From assembly GCA_900315015.1 (NCBI GenBank), contig OMXJ01000001.1:124001-188000 (forward strand): DNA of 64,000 nucleotides. Direction: 5' to 3'. Below the pieces are notes generated by a model that did no database searches, had not been told where the DNA came from, and worked only from the letters and a program-made list of their open reading frames with translations. The stretch comes from an uncultured Eubacteriales bacterium. GTDB taxonomy: Bacteria > Bacillota > Clostridia > Lachnospirales > Lachnospiraceae. Positions 18,628 to 27,931 of the stretch are shown here, one piece after another; position 1 is the stretch's first letter, and the number at the start of each line of letters is the position of its first letter. Position numbers and translations under genes: made by a program.

Positions 18628-20094
18628 ATGAAATTTAGAAATCAGAAGCTCTGGGCACTTGGCCTTGCAGCAACAATGGTAGCAGCTTCATTCACAGGAT
18701 GCGGAAACAAAACTGATGCAGACACAAATACAACAACTGCAGCCGGTTCAACAGATTCAACCACTTCAGCAAAAGCAGATGATCCTGCTACTACACCAGA
18801 TCCAAATGGACCAACATCTGGAAAGAGATCAAAGGCAAATGTTACAGCAGCACCAACAACAAGAAATGTTACAATCGGTGCTTGGTATGACTTCTATTAC
18901 ACATCAAAGGATGATAGCGTAGATGACGATCCAAACCAGGCTAATGAAGAGCAGGGCGAGGCTATGCTTCAGTCAATACGTGACGTTGAAAAGAGATATA
19001 ATTGTACAGTAGAAGTTGTAAACCTTACATACGAAGGAACAAGGGATTCTATCAATACATCTATCATGGCTGGAACACCAGACTGTGATATTTATCTTCT
19101 TGATAATTCATTTGGTGTACCTGCAGTTCTTAATGGATATGCAGAAGCTCTTGAAGATTTTGTAGCAGAAGATGATGATATTTGGGGTGATCAGACTATC
19201 ATGACAAGCATGAAGCTTCCTGGAGCAGATAAGACTTATATGTTTGCACCTCAGTCAGGTGAGAATGTAATTACAGGTCTTTACTATCTTGGATGTAACC
19301 TTGACCTCATTACACAGGCAGGTCTTGAGAATCCTCAGGATCTTTGGGATAATAATGAGTGGACATGGGATAAGTTTGAAGAGTATTGTCTTGCTCTTAC
19401 AGATTCAGCAAAGGGAACTTATGGTATCGGCGGACGTTATACCAACTTCTTCATTCAGTTAGTAATGGCAAACGGCGGAGCTATTGCTGAAGGACCACAG
19501 CAGGGAATTGATTCACCTGCTACAATCGAGGCAATGGATTTCTTCTCAAAGCTTGCTTCAGTTGATAAGGTTACACAGTTCAATATTGATGATTGGAATA
19601 CAAATGAAACAAACTATACCGATGGTAAGACAGCTTTCTGGGTAACAGCTCAGTGGATTTCAGATAGTAATGCTGACAAGGATCTTCCATTTGAGATTGC
19701 TTGGGTTCCATTCCCAATCGGACCATCAGGAAATAAGGAAACTAACTTCTACGGTGTTGTAGGTACAACATTCTACATGATTCCAAAGGGTGCTGAAGAC
19801 CCAACATACATCTACAATGTATTTGAGGATTGGAAGAACTGGTATAATGGAGATACATCTTTCAGAGATGCAGACATGACATGGTGGGAAGATTGTGCTC
19901 TTACAGAGCGTAACTACCAGTACTGCTGGGAAGCTGGTAAGAACAGAAATCACCTTGATCTCTGGGATTCAATCGGTGTAGATCAGAATTATGTAACAGG
20001 TCTCATCACTGGTGAAATGACAGCAGCTCAGGCAGCTGAACAGTACAAGCAGCTTTATGATGATGCTTGTAAGACATACTTTGGTGGTAACTAA
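18628..20094 (+). CDS. Sugar ABC transporter solute-binding lipoprotein
   Basis: 488 residues with lipobox FTGC (Cys25), a Thr/Asp/Pro-rich linker and a family-1 extracellular solute-binding domain (about 78-485). Length and architecture are normal for CUT1 oligosaccharide binders. It probably delivers mannooligosaccharides to the second permease pair. The 160-base gap upstream (18468-18627) holds a short hairpin (AATGCT/AGCATT near 18525-18545) and no consensus promoter, so read-through from the triple-repeat gene with partial attenuation is likely. Confidence 0.88.
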   Translation: MKFRNQKLWALGLAATMVAASFTGCGNKTDADTNTTTAAGSTDSTTSAKADDPATTPDPNGPTSGKRSKANVTAAPTTRNVTIGAWYDFYYTSKDDSVDDDPNQANEEQGEAMLQSIRDVEKRYNCTVEVVNLTYEGTRDSINTSIMAGTPDCDIYLLDNSFGVPAVLNGYAEALEDFVAEDDDIWGDQTIMTSMKLPGADKTYMFAPQSGENVITGLYYLGCNLDLITQAGLENPQDLWDNNEWTWDKFEEYCLALTDSAKGTYGIGGRYTNFFIQLVMANGGAIAEGPQQGIDSPATIEAMDFFSKLASVDKVTQFNIDDWNTNETNYTDGKTAFWVTAQWISDSNADKDLPFEIAWVPFPIGPSGNKETNFYGVVGTTFYMIPKGAEDPTYIYNVFEDWKNWYNGDTSFRDADMTWWEDCALTERNYQYCWEAGKNRNHLDLWDSIGVDQNYVTGLITGEMTAAQAAEQYKQLYDDACKTYFGGN

Positions 20095-20144
20095 TAAATA
20101 ATTAATGTAGCTAGAAAATAGCGCAGTTTTTAGAACCCATAATG

Positions 20145-20178
20145 GGCGGCGTTCATTATGATCGCCGCCTGTTATTAT
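20145..20178 (+). terminator. GC-rich hairpin between binding protein and GH130 genes
   Basis: GGCGGCG (20145-20151) pairs with CGCCGCC (20163-20169), followed by a T/A-rich TGTTATTATT. In an A/T-rich intergenic stretch this is a likely terminator or attenuator that would leave binding protein more abundant than the enzymes. Confidence 0.6.
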
Positions 20179-20243
20179 TATAAGGGCTTTTATAGCGAAA
20201 GCTTTAATATAGCATTTAAAATAATATAGCAGGAGAAACGTAG

Positions 20244-21266
20244 ATGTCTAAAGTAAAAATGTTTACAGAAAATTTGCCAAATATTCCATGGCAGGATAAG
20301 CCAGAGGGCTATGTAGGTCCAGTATGGCGTTACACAGAGAACCCAATCGTAAAGAGAAACCCTGTTCCAGGCGTTGCAAGAATCTTCAATAGTGCAGTAG
20401 TACCATTCGGAGATGGCTTTGTAGGTGTTTTCCGTGCAGAGAAGACAGATGGTATTCCAATGCTTCGTCTTGGACATTCAAAGGATGCCATTCATTGGGA
20501 ATTTGATAAGGACGAGATTAAGCTTTACAATAAGGCTGGTGAGCTTTGGATGCCAAAGTATGCATATGATCCAAGAGTAGTAAAGGTAGAAGATACTTAT
20601 TACATCATCTGGTGTACAGATTTCTATGGTGCAGCACTTGGTCTTGCAGAGACAAAGGATTTCGTTCATTTCACAAGACTTGAGAATCCATTCATTCCAT
20701 TCAACCGTAATGGTGTTCTTTTCCCTAAGAAGAAAGATGGAAAGTTCCTTCTTCTTTCACGTCCATCAGATTCAGGACATACACCATTTGGTGATATCTT
20801 CTTAAGTGAAAGTCCAGACCTTGAATACTGGGGACATCACAGACATGTAATGACAAGAGGTTACAATCAGTGGTGGCAGAGTGTTAAGATCGGTGGCGGC
20901 CCAGCTCCTATCGAGACATCAGAAGGATGGCTTCTTATCTATCATGGTGTAACAGGTACATGTGATGGTTATGTATATTCAATGGGTGCTGCAATCCTTG
21001 ATAAGGATAACCCAGCAATCGTTAAGCATCGTACAAGATCATTCATCCTTACACCAGAAGAGGATTACGAAGAGAGAGGATTTGTTCCTAATGTAGTATT
21101 CCCATGTGCAGCTCTTACAGACGCAGAGTCAGGAAAGATCGCTATTTATTATGGATGCGCAGACACATATGTAGGTCTTGCATTCACAACAGTAGACGAG
21201 CTTGTTGATTACATCTTAGCTAATGATGCTAACACAGGTGATGATGACAAAGACGGCATTATGTAA
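20244..21266 (+). CDS. GH130 beta-1,4-mannooligosaccharide phosphorylase (GH130_2-like)
   Basis: 340 residues, no signal peptide, so cytoplasmic. The N-terminus (LPNIPWQDKPEGYVGPVWRY) and NPIVKRNPVPGVARIFNSAVVPFGD-type opening match the MOP branch of GH130. The family's catalytic Asp is in YDPRVVKV, and a phosphate-binding set of Arg/His/Lys residues is present along the five-bladed propeller. It removes mannose from the non-reducing end of beta-1,4-mannooligosaccharides using phosphate, releasing alpha-mannose-1-phosphate. With the mannosylglucose phosphorylase at 23971 and phosphohexomutase at 25336 it forms the intracellular mannan pathway. Subfamily is judged by sequence memory, not by alignment. 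Confidence 0.88.
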   Translation: MSKVKMFTENLPNIPWQDKPEGYVGPVWRYTENPIVKRNPVPGVARIFNSAVVPFGDGFVGVFRAEKTDGIPMLRLGHSKDAIHWEFDKDEIKLYNKAGELWMPKYAYDPRVVKVEDTYYIIWCTDFYGAALGLAETKDFVHFTRLENPFIPFNRNGVLFPKKKDGKFLLLSRPSDSGHTPFGDIFLSESPDLEYWGHHRHVMTRGYNQWWQSVKIGGGPAPIETSEGWLLIYHGVTGTCDGYVYSMGAAILDKDNPAIVKHRTRSFILTPEEDYEERGFVPNVVFPCAALTDAESGKIAIYYGCADTYVGLAFTTVDELVDYILANDANTGDDDKDGIM

Positions 21267-21361
21267 TATAGAGTTTTGCAGCCTATAGATACATATTGAG
21301 GGATATGAATTAATATACCATTATTTAGTGTTTTAGCAAAAATGCTAATAATGCAGCATAG

Positions 21362-21389
21362 CCCCAAACTCTCGATTAAGGGTTTGGGG
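21362..21389 (+). terminator. Hairpin after the GH130 phosphorylase gene
   Basis: CCCCAAACTC (21362-21371) pairs with GGGTTTGGGG (21380-21389), ten pairs with one G-T. No T-run follows; it is probably an attenuator or an mRNA-stabilising 3' hairpin. Confidence 0.5.
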
Positions 21390-21482
21390 ACTTGCCGTGT
21401 TATTAACACTTGACAATTGAGGGCCTAGTGGGTAATTACACAAGGTAGTCGGGAAATATTTAATATGGATAGGAGAGGAAAT

Positions 21483-22703
21483 ATGGACGAGAATTTTAGG
21501 GAAATAGCCGAGAGAGGAGTAATTAATATCGGCAATACCGCAAGATTTGGTGAAAAGTTCAGAAAGCTTGAGAAAGGAGAGCCAGTGACAATAGCCTTTT
21601 TAGGAGGCTCAATTACACAGGGATCGGTTGCTAGTGATTCAACAAAGTGCTATGCATATAATGTGTATTCATGGCTCAAGGAAAAGTTTCCAAAGAGTGA
21701 TATTACATATATAAATGCCGGAATCGGAGCAACAGACTCACGCTACGGAGTAGCACGTGCGGTAAGAGACGTTCTTTCAAAAAAACCGGATATTGTATCT
21801 ATAGAATTTGCAGTAAATGATGTAAATGAAGATTTCTGTCAGGAAACTTTTGAAGGCTGTGTTCGTAAGATACTTAACAGCGAAAGTAAGCCGGCACTTT
21901 ATATGTTCGATAATGTAATGTACGATACAGGATATAGTGCAGAAGAAAAGCATAATGCAGTAGGAATGTACTACAGTATACCTATATGTTCAATGAAATC
22001 AACATTATATGCAGAGGTTCTAAAGGGAAATCTTAAGAAAGAAGATTTTACACCTGATAATCTTCATCCAAATGATTATGGACATAGAATGGTTGCAGAT
22101 GTTATTATTAATCTTCTTGAGCATGTATATGAGCAGTGCCATGCAAATGAGATGAGCTATCTTGTGCCATCAGTACCACTTACAAAGAACAGATTTGAGA
22201 ATGCCTGCGTATTCAATAATGATAATGTTGCGTATGAGGGAAGCTTTGACAAGGAACTTCCGAAAATCAGTGAAATCCAGGCAGAATCAATGACTGTGAA
22301 GGAACATGTACCAGGATCTGTAAATGTACGTCTCTCAGGCTTTGAAAGAGATACTCATGAGCCGGCAGGTGATTGGGACCGTCATTTTACAAAGGGCTTT
22401 ACAACAACCCAAAAGGATGCTTATATTCAGTTTGAGTTTGAAGCGTCACAGGTAGGTGTTCTCTGGAGAAGAACAATCAATAAGCCTGCACCTGTTGCTG
22501 AGGCAGAAATTATTGATGTAGACGGTTTTAAGCCGGTAAAGCTTGATGCCAATTTTGAAGAGACATGGGGCGATAAACTTGAACTTACAAAGGTTGCAGA
22601 GGATCTTCCAGCCGGAAAGCATACCATGAGAATCAGAATTGTAGATATGCCAGAGGATTCAAAATCAGATTTTTATATTGCAGGTATAACACTTGCAAAA
22701 TAA
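21483..22703 (+). CDS. Cytoplasmic SGNH acetyl esterase, CE17-like (mannan deacetylase)
   Basis: 406 residues from the ATG at 21483; an in-frame ATG at 21465 exists, but AGGAG at 21471-21475 is spaced for 21483. The SGNH domain (about 20-225) shows block I GGSITQGS (catalytic Ser), block III AVNDVNEDF and block V LHPNDYGH (Asp-x-x-His variant). A C-terminal beta domain of about 150 residues (245-406) resembles the CBM35-like module of CE17 mannan acetylesterases. There is no signal peptide, so it acts on imported acetylated mannooligosaccharides. A secreted paralogue is encoded at 29419. It sits between the phosphorylase and epimerase genes in what looks like one transcription unit. Confidence 0.8.
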   Translation: MDENFREIAERGVINIGNTARFGEKFRKLEKGEPVTIAFLGGSITQGSVASDSTKCYAYNVYSWLKEKFPKSDITYINAGIGATDSRYGVARAVRDVLSKKPDIVSIEFAVNDVNEDFCQETFEGCVRKILNSESKPALYMFDNVMYDTGYSAEEKHNAVGMYYSIPICSMKSTLYAEVLKGNLKKEDFTPDNLHPNDYGHRMVADVIINLLEHVYEQCHANEMSYLVPSVPLTKNRFENACVFNNDNVAYEGSFDKELPKISEIQAESMTVKEHVPGSVNVRLSGFERDTHEPAGDWDRHFTKGFTTTQKDAYIQFEFEASQVGVLWRRTINKPAPVAEAEIIDVDGFKPVKLDANFEETWGDKLELTKVAEDLPAGKHTMRIRIVDMPEDSKSDFYIAGITLAK

Positions 22704-22742
22704 CACTTTAAAGAACTCAAAAAGGGATTCAGGAGAAAAGAT

Positions 22743-23942
22743 ATGAATGAAAGAATTGAGAAAATGAAGTCTTTAGCTAAGGATCATCTTACAAAGAAGA
22801 TCCTTCCTTTCTGGGAAAGCTTAAAGGACGAAGAAAATGGCGGTTATTATGGTTATATGGGTTTTGACCTTAAAATCGACAAGGAAGCAGTAAAGGGCTG
22901 TATCCTCAATAGCAGAATAATGTGGTTCTTTGCAAATGCAGCAGTGACTCTTAATGATGAGAGCATCATGCCATATGCAAAGCACGCCTATGATTTCATG
23001 AAGAAGAACTGTGTAGATTATGAAAATGGTGGCGTGTTCTGGTCAGTAAAGTACAATGGTGAGCCAGAGGACACAACAAAGCATACCTATAATCAGGCAT
23101 TTTCAATTTATGCATTGTCATCATATGCAGATGCAGTAAAGCATTTCAATGGTGATGAGAAGGAAGCAGAGGAGGCTCTTAAGCTTGCCTTTGACCTTGA
23201 GAAAAATATTGAAACAAGAATGAAGGACGACAAGGGATATCTTGAAGCCTTTAAGATAAATTTTGAACCAGAGTCAAATGAAAAGCTCTCAGAAAATGGT
23301 GTAATGGCAGAGAAGACAATGAATACCTTACTCCATGTATTTGAAGCTTATACAGAGCTTTACCGTGTAACAAAGGATGCTGCAACAGCAGAGCATCTTA
23401 GATGGATATTTGATATCTTTGAGAAGAAGGTATATAATCCTAAGTTACATCGTCAGGAAGTATTCTTTGACAAAGACTGGAACTCAATTATCGACCTTCA
23501 TTCATACGGACATGATATTGAAACAAGCTGGCTTATGGATAGAGGCTGTGAAGTACTTGGTGATGCAAAGGTTACAGCAACAATTAATCCTATCTCAACA
23601 GACCTTGCAGATAAGATCTACAACCGCGCATATGTAAATCACTCGCTTCTTAATGAGTGCGAGAAGGGAGTTGACAATACCACAAGAATATGGTGGGTTC
23701 AGGCGGAGACAGTGCTTGGCTTCCTTAACGCATACAGAAAGACAAATGAAGAGCGCTATCTTGCAGCAGCAGAGGATGTATTAAATTATATCCTTACAAA
23801 GCTTACTGATCCTAGAGATGGATCAGAATGGTACTGGTGCCTTGATGAAAATGATAAACCTGTTACCGAAAAACCAATAGTAGAGCCATGGAAATGCCCA
23901 TACCACAATGGTAGAATGTGCATGGAAATAATAAAATATTAA
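22743..23942 (+). CDS. Cellobiose/mannobiose 2-epimerase (AGE family)
   Basis: 399 residues, the usual length of N-acylglucosamine 2-epimerase-fold sugar epimerases. Opening LPFWESLKDEENGGYYGYMG and the HDIETSWLM segment (family catalytic His region), plus a final WKCPYHNGRMCME, are typical of cellobiose 2-epimerases. In mannan pathways this enzyme turns mannobiose into mannosylglucose, the substrate of the GH130_1 phosphorylase encoded next. Cytoplasmic. Distinguishing mannobiose from cellobiose preference is not possible by eye; the context decides for mannobiose. Confidence 0.88.
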   Translation: MNERIEKMKSLAKDHLTKKILPFWESLKDEENGGYYGYMGFDLKIDKEAVKGCILNSRIMWFFANAAVTLNDESIMPYAKHAYDFMKKNCVDYENGGVFWSVKYNGEPEDTTKHTYNQAFSIYALSSYADAVKHFNGDEKEAEEALKLAFDLEKNIETRMKDDKGYLEAFKINFEPESNEKLSENGVMAEKTMNTLLHVFEAYTELYRVTKDAATAEHLRWIFDIFEKKVYNPKLHRQEVFFDKDWNSIIDLHSYGHDIETSWLMDRGCEVLGDAKVTATINPISTDLADKIYNRAYVNHSLLNECEKGVDNTTRIWWVQAETVLGFLNAYRKTNEERYLAAAEDVLNYILTKLTDPRDGSEWYWCLDENDKPVTEKPIVEPWKCPYHNGRMCMEIIKY

Positions 23943-23970
23943 TTGAGATAGAAAGGAAAGGGAGAAAAAA

Positions 23971-25167
23971 ATGCTTCATCCACAGTATTATGTAGAAAAG
24001 GCTAAGCAGGAAGCTCTGCTTACAAGAAAGAACGTACCATCAGCTGATTATAATGGCATTTATCAGCGCTATAAGTACCCGGTATTAACAAGGGAGATGA
24101 CTCCATTATATTGGAGATATGATTTAGATGTTAATACAAATCCAAATTTCATGGAGAGACTTGGAATCAATGCAACCTTTAATTCAGGTGCGATTATGCT
24201 TGGAGATAAGTATTATCTTGTAGCAAGAGTAGAAGGAAATGATAGAAAGTCATTCTTTGCAGTAGCAGAAAGTGACAATGGAATAGATGGTTTCCGTTTC
24301 TGGGATTATCCTATTCTTCTTCCAGATACAGAGAAGGATGAGACAAATGTTTATGACATGCGCCTTACACAGCATGAGGATGGATATATTTATGGTGTAT
24401 TCTGCTCAGAGAGCAAGGATAATAGCGTAAATGATCTTTCAGCAGCAGTTGCAGCAGCAGGTATCGTTCGTACAAAGGATTTAAAGACATGGGAGAGACT
24501 TCCAAATCTTAAGACACTCCGTTCTCCACAGCAGCGTAATGTAGTACTTCATCCATATTTCGTAAATGGAAAGTACGCATTCTATACACGCCCAATGGAT
24601 GATTTCATTGATACAGGATCAGGCGGAGGAGTAGGCTTCGGACTTTGTGATGACATAACAAATGCTGTTATAGATGAGGAAATTATTACATCAAAGAGAA
24701 AGTATCATCAGATTACAGAAGCAAAGAACGGTGCAGGTGCAGTACCAATAAAGACAGACAAGGGCTTCATTCATATAGCACACGGCGTAAGAAATACAGC
24801 AGCAGGACTTCGTTATGTACTCTATGCTTTCGCAACAGATTTAAATGATCCTTCAAAGGTAATAGCAGAGCCATCAGGCATGCTCCTTGGACCTAGAGGA
24901 AAAGAAAGAGTAGGAGATGTAAGTAATGTAGTATTCACAAATGGTGCAATTACAAGACCAGATGGAAAAGTATTCATTTACTATGCATCAAGTGATACAA
25001 GACTTCATGTTGCAACAACAACAATAGAAAAGCTTAAGGATTTTGTATTCAATACACCAGAGGATCCGGGAAGAAGCGTAGACTGTGTACGTCAGAGAAG
25101 TAACCTTATCCGCAAGAATCTTGAAATTCTTAGACGTGAAGGTGAAATTGCAGGCTCAGACGAATAA
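23971..25167 (+). CDS. GH130 4-O-beta-D-mannosyl-D-glucose phosphorylase (GH130_1-like)
   Basis: 398 residues. The sequence closely follows the pattern of known mannosylglucose phosphorylases: [52 protein letters not shown] (catalytic Asp), [20 protein letters not shown] and [13 protein letters not shown]. It cleaves mannosyl-beta-1,4-glucose with phosphate into mannose-1-phosphate and glucose, working directly after the epimerase. Cytoplasmic, no signal peptide. It is the longer, distinct GH130 of the locus and is not a duplicate of the one at 20244. Confidence 0.92.
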   Translation: MLHPQYYVEKAKQEALLTRKNVPSADYNGIYQRYKYPVLTREMTPLYWRYDLDVNTNPNFMERLGINATFNSGAIMLGDKYYLVARVEGNDRKSFFAVAESDNGIDGFRFWDYPILLPDTEKDETNVYDMRLTQHEDGYIYGVFCSESKDNSVNDLSAAVAAAGIVRTKDLKTWERLPNLKTLRSPQQRNVVLHPYFVNGKYAFYTRPMDDFIDTGSGGGVGFGLCDDITNAVIDEEIITSKRKYHQITEAKNGAGAVPIKTDKGFIHIAHGVRNTAAGLRYVLYAFATDLNDPSKVIAEPSGMLLGPRGKERVGDVSNVVFTNGAITRPDGKVFIYYASSDTRLHVATTTIEKLKDFVFNTPEDPGRSVDCVRQRSNLIRKNLEILRREGEIAGSDE

Positions 25168-25273
25168 TTGTATTATTCTGCTTATATATGGTTAAAGCTT
25201 ACAAATCTTGTGATAAATTTATTAAATTATGAAAAAATTTATCATTAAAAGGGTGAATTTATAATCAATTTAC

Positions 25274-25302
25274 TTGTATTCAGAGTATCATTAGAGTAAA
25301 AT
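25274..25302 (+). promoter_or_regulatory. Promoter of the phosphohexomutase gene
   Basis: TTGTAT at 25274-25279, 17-base spacer, TAAAAT at 25297-25302. An imperfect hairpin (TGATAAATTT / AAATTTATCA, about 25212-25245) lies just upstream and may end the preceding operon. The mutase can therefore be expressed separately. Confidence 0.6.
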
Positions 25303-25335
25303 TAACCTATGATATTAAAAAAAAGGAGACTCAAA

Positions 25336-27054
25336 ATGGGATATTTAGAGGAATATAATAAGTGGCTTACAGATCCGACATTCGATGAGGATACCAAGAA
25401 GGAACTTGAAGCCCTTAAGGGAAATGACGCAGAAATCGAAGACAGATTCTATCGTTCACTTGAATTCGGAACGGGTGGACTTCGTGGTGTAGTAGGCGCT
25501 GGTTCAAACAGAATGAACTATTACACAGTAGGTAAGGCAACTCAGGGACTTGCAAATTATATCATAAAAAATGGAACTCAGGCAAAGGGTGTAGCAATCG
25601 CATTTGACTGCAGACGTATGTCTACAGAGTTCTCAGAAAGAACAGCTCTTATTCTTGCAGCAAATGGAATCAAGGCTTATCTTTTCGATGGCCTTCGTCC
25701 AACTCCGGAGCTTTCATTTGCACTTAGACACTTTGGTTGCACAGCAGGTGTAGTAGTAACAGCAAGTCACAATCCACCAGAGTATAATGGATACAAGGTA
25801 TATTGGGACGACGGAGCACAGATTACAGCTCCTAGAGATAAGGAAATCATTGATGAAGTAAATGCAGTAGATTTCTCAGAAATCAAGCTTATCAGCCGTG
25901 AAGAAGCAGAAGCAAAGGGCCTTCTTCAGGTAATCGGTAAGGAAGTTGATGATCTTTATATTGCAGAGCTTAAGAAGCTTACTCTCAATCCTGAAATCGT
26001 TAAGGAAGAGGGAAAGAAAATGAAGATCGTTTATACTCCTCTTTGCGGTACAGGTATTGTAACTGTAGGTAGAATACTTCCAGAGCTTGGCTACGAGAAC
26101 CTTTACATCGTAGAAGAGCAGAAGGGACCAGATGGAAACTTCCCAACACTTGAATATCCAAATCCAGAAGATCCAAAGGCATTTACTCTTGCACTTAAGC
26201 TTGCAGAGGAAAAGGATGCAGATCTTGTACTTGCAACAGATCCAGATGCAGACAGACTTGGCGTATATGCTAAGGGTTCAGACGGAAAGTATCATTCATT
26301 CACAGGTAATATGAGCGGTATGCTTATTTGTGAGTATCTTCTTGATCAGAGAAAGAAGAAGGGAATTCTCCATGCAGACGGCGTACTTGTAAAGACAATC
26401 GTATCAACTAACATGGCAGATAAGGTTGCAGCAGCTTACAATCTTGAGCTTCGTGAGTGCTTAACAGGATTTAAGTACATCGGCGAGCAGATCAAGTTCA
26501 TGGAGCAGTCAGGCAAGGGCCATTATGAATTTGGTTTCGAAGAGAGCTACGGATGTCTTGTAGGAACTCATGCACGTGATAAGGATGCTCCAGTAGCAGT
26601 AATGATGCTCTGTGAAGCAGCAGCATATTATATGCATCAGGGAATCACTCTTTGGGATCAGATGCTTAATATCTATGAGAAGTATGGATACTTCAAGGAG
26701 AGCCTTAGAACTCTTACATTTAAGGGATCAGAAGGTGCAGCAAAGATCAAGTCAATGATGGATAATATCCGTAACAACCCACCAAAGAAGCTTGGAAATA
26801 ATACAGTAATTGAGTTCCGTGATTATGACAAGAATACAGTTCTTGACATTGCAACAGGCAAGGTTACAGAGACAGGACTTCCAAAGTCAAACGTACTTTA
26901 CTTCAATATGGATGATGATGCATGGATCTGTGTACGTCCATCAGGTACAGAGCCAAAGATCAAGTTCTATATCGGTGTAAAGGGAAATAGCTTTGAAGAT
27001 GCAGAGAAGAAGAACGAAGTTCTTACAAATGCATTCATGGAACTTGCAAAGTAA
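25336..27054 (+). CDS. Phosphomannomutase / phosphoglucomutase
   Basis: 572 residues from the ATG at 25336 (AAGGAG at 25323-25328); an ATG at 25309 is in frame but lies before this ribosome site. Alpha-D-phosphohexomutase family with all four signatures: TASHNP with the phosphoserine, metal-binding DPDADRLG, sugar-binding GFEESYG and phosphate-binding RPSGTEPK. It converts mannose-1-phosphate from the two GH130 enzymes to mannose-6-phosphate and may also act on glucose-1-phosphate. Size matches the long PgcA-type Firmicute enzymes. Its own promoter and terminator suggest a wider role than mannan use. Confidence 0.9.
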   Translation: MGYLEEYNKWLTDPTFDEDTKKELEALKGNDAEIEDRFYRSLEFGTGGLRGVVGAGSNRMNYYTVGKATQGLANYIIKNGTQAKGVAIAFDCRRMSTEFSERTALILAANGIKAYLFDGLRPTPELSFALRHFGCTAGVVVTASHNPPEYNGYKVYWDDGAQITAPRDKEIIDEVNAVDFSEIKLISREEAEAKGLLQVIGKEVDDLYIAELKKLTLNPEIVKEEGKKMKIVYTPLCGTGIVTVGRILPELGYENLYIVEEQKGPDGNFPTLEYPNPEDPKAFTLALKLAEEKDADLVLATDPDADRLGVYAKGSDGKYHSFTGNMSGMLICEYLLDQRKKKGILHADGVLVKTIVSTNMADKVAAAYNLELRECLTGFKYIGEQIKFMEQSGKGHYEFGFEESYGCLVGTHARDKDAPVAVMMLCEAAAYYMHQGITLWDQMLNIYEKYGYFKESLRTLTFKGSEGAAKIKSMMDNIRNNPPKKLGNNTVIEFRDYDKNTVLDIATGKVTETGLPKSNVLYFNMDDDAWICVRPSGTEPKIKFYIGVKGNSFEDAEKKNEVLTNAFMELAK

Positions 27055-27164
27055 TTTATGATAAGTTAATTGCAAAGGTAAATTATACAAAGTAATTTGC
27101 ATTGAATAATTGACTTTCCGTAAGCAAGAGATTTAAAAGAATAAGATAATATAATATTATATTA

Positions 27165-27217
27165 TAAAGTCCGTATTTCTGCGTTTTAAAATGCAGAAAT
27201 GCGGACTTTATTTATTT
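27165..27217 (+). terminator. Terminator of the phosphohexomutase gene
   Basis: A stem of about 18 bp (left arm TAAAGTCCGTATTTCTGC, 27165-27182; right arm GCAGAAATGCGGACTTTA, 27193-27210) with one G-T pair, followed by TTTATTT. Confidence 0.88.
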
Positions 27218-27269
27218 GGAGGATTTACAGCAAACGGATTTTACATGTGAGTTTAGTTATCTTGTTTAT

Positions 27270-27392
27270 AAGATAATCAACTTAGATGACAATATAATTT
27301 AAGATAATCAACTTAGATGACAATATAATTTAAGATAATCAACTTAGAAGACAATATATTTAAGATAACCAACTTAGAAGACAATATTATTT
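27270..27392 (+). repeat. Four tandem ~31-bp repeats upstream of the perR-like promoter
   Basis: Copies at 27270-27300, 27301-27331, 27332-27361 (30 bp) and 27362-27392. Copies 1 and 2 are identical; 3 and 4 differ by few bases. Each contains TAAG-N8-CTTA, an inverted repeat, and the array ends 13 bases before a near-consensus -35 box. Position suggests iterated regulator sites rather than neutral satellite. Confidence 0.85.
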
Positions 27393-27405
27393 AAGATAAA
27401 TATCC

Positions 27406-27434
27406 TTGACAAATTAAAAAGAATTAGATAAAAT
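27406..27434 (+). promoter_or_regulatory. Promoter of the Fur/PerR-type gene
   Basis: TTGACA at 27406-27411, 17-base spacer, TAAAAT at 27429-27434. The leader carries TGCATATATAACCC at 27468-27481, a motif seen again at 35755 and 39954. The 27055-27512 gap holds this promoter, the repeat array and the terminator, and nothing else visible. Confidence 0.78.
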
Positions 27435-27512
27435 AATATTAGGACTTTGTATCAATAAGGTAAATGCTGCATATATAACCCATTTGATTGTTACATTAGG
27501 AAAGGGGGCATC

Positions 27513-27902
27513 ATGAAGCAGCACAGAGAGACTAAGCAGCGGCAGATAATACTAAATGCTGTCAGGGCTCGTCATGATCATCCAACTGCAGATCAGATTT
27601 ATTTAGATGTAAGACTAGTAGATGATAAAATCAGCAGAGGAACTGTGTACCGCAATCTGACCGGCTTATCAGAAGAGGGCATAATAAATCATGTAAAGGT
27701 CCCAGGTGCAGATCGATATGATTATAGAACTGATTTTCATTATCATATGATCTGTACGGAGTGTGGCAGCGTAATAGATGTAGATATGCCGTATGATAAT
27801 GAGTCTGATAAAAAAATAGCAGAGAAATCAGGATTTAAAGTGCTAAGGCACAGGATGGTATTCGAAGGAATATGTCCGCAGTGCCAGAAAAAAATGGCTT
27901 AA
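27513..27902 (+). CDS. Fur-family regulator, PerR-like
   Basis: 129 residues, slightly short for Fur/PerR. Winged helix (about 1-75, [12 protein letters not shown] and [10 protein letters not shown]) and a dimerisation domain with the structural zinc pair CTECG and CPQCQ (residues about 85-125) and the metal-binding HYHMIC. A PerR role (peroxide sensing) is inferred from the downstream rubrerythrin fusion, which overlaps a transcriptional unit with it; Fur or Zur cannot be excluded. The tandem repeats upstream could be its own operator array. Start ATG has AAAGGGGG before it. Confidence 0.85.
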   Translation: MKQHRETKQRQIILNAVRARHDHPTADQIYLDVRLVDDKISRGTVYRNLTGLSEEGIINHVKVPGADRYDYRTDFHYHMICTECGSVIDVDMPYDNESDKKIAEKSGFKVLRHRMVFEGICPQCQKKMA

Positions 27903-27931
27903 GCGCTTTAAAAAACAAAAGGAGGATTTGT

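Noticed and set aside
27270-27392. Possible CRISPR array
   Set aside because: The 31-bp units are directly adjacent, with no spacers, and no cas gene is in the window.
27872-27931. N-terminal extension of the rubrerythrin fusion
   Set aside because: The extension overlaps the regulator gene and lacks a ribosome site; AAAGGAGG fits the ATG at 27932.
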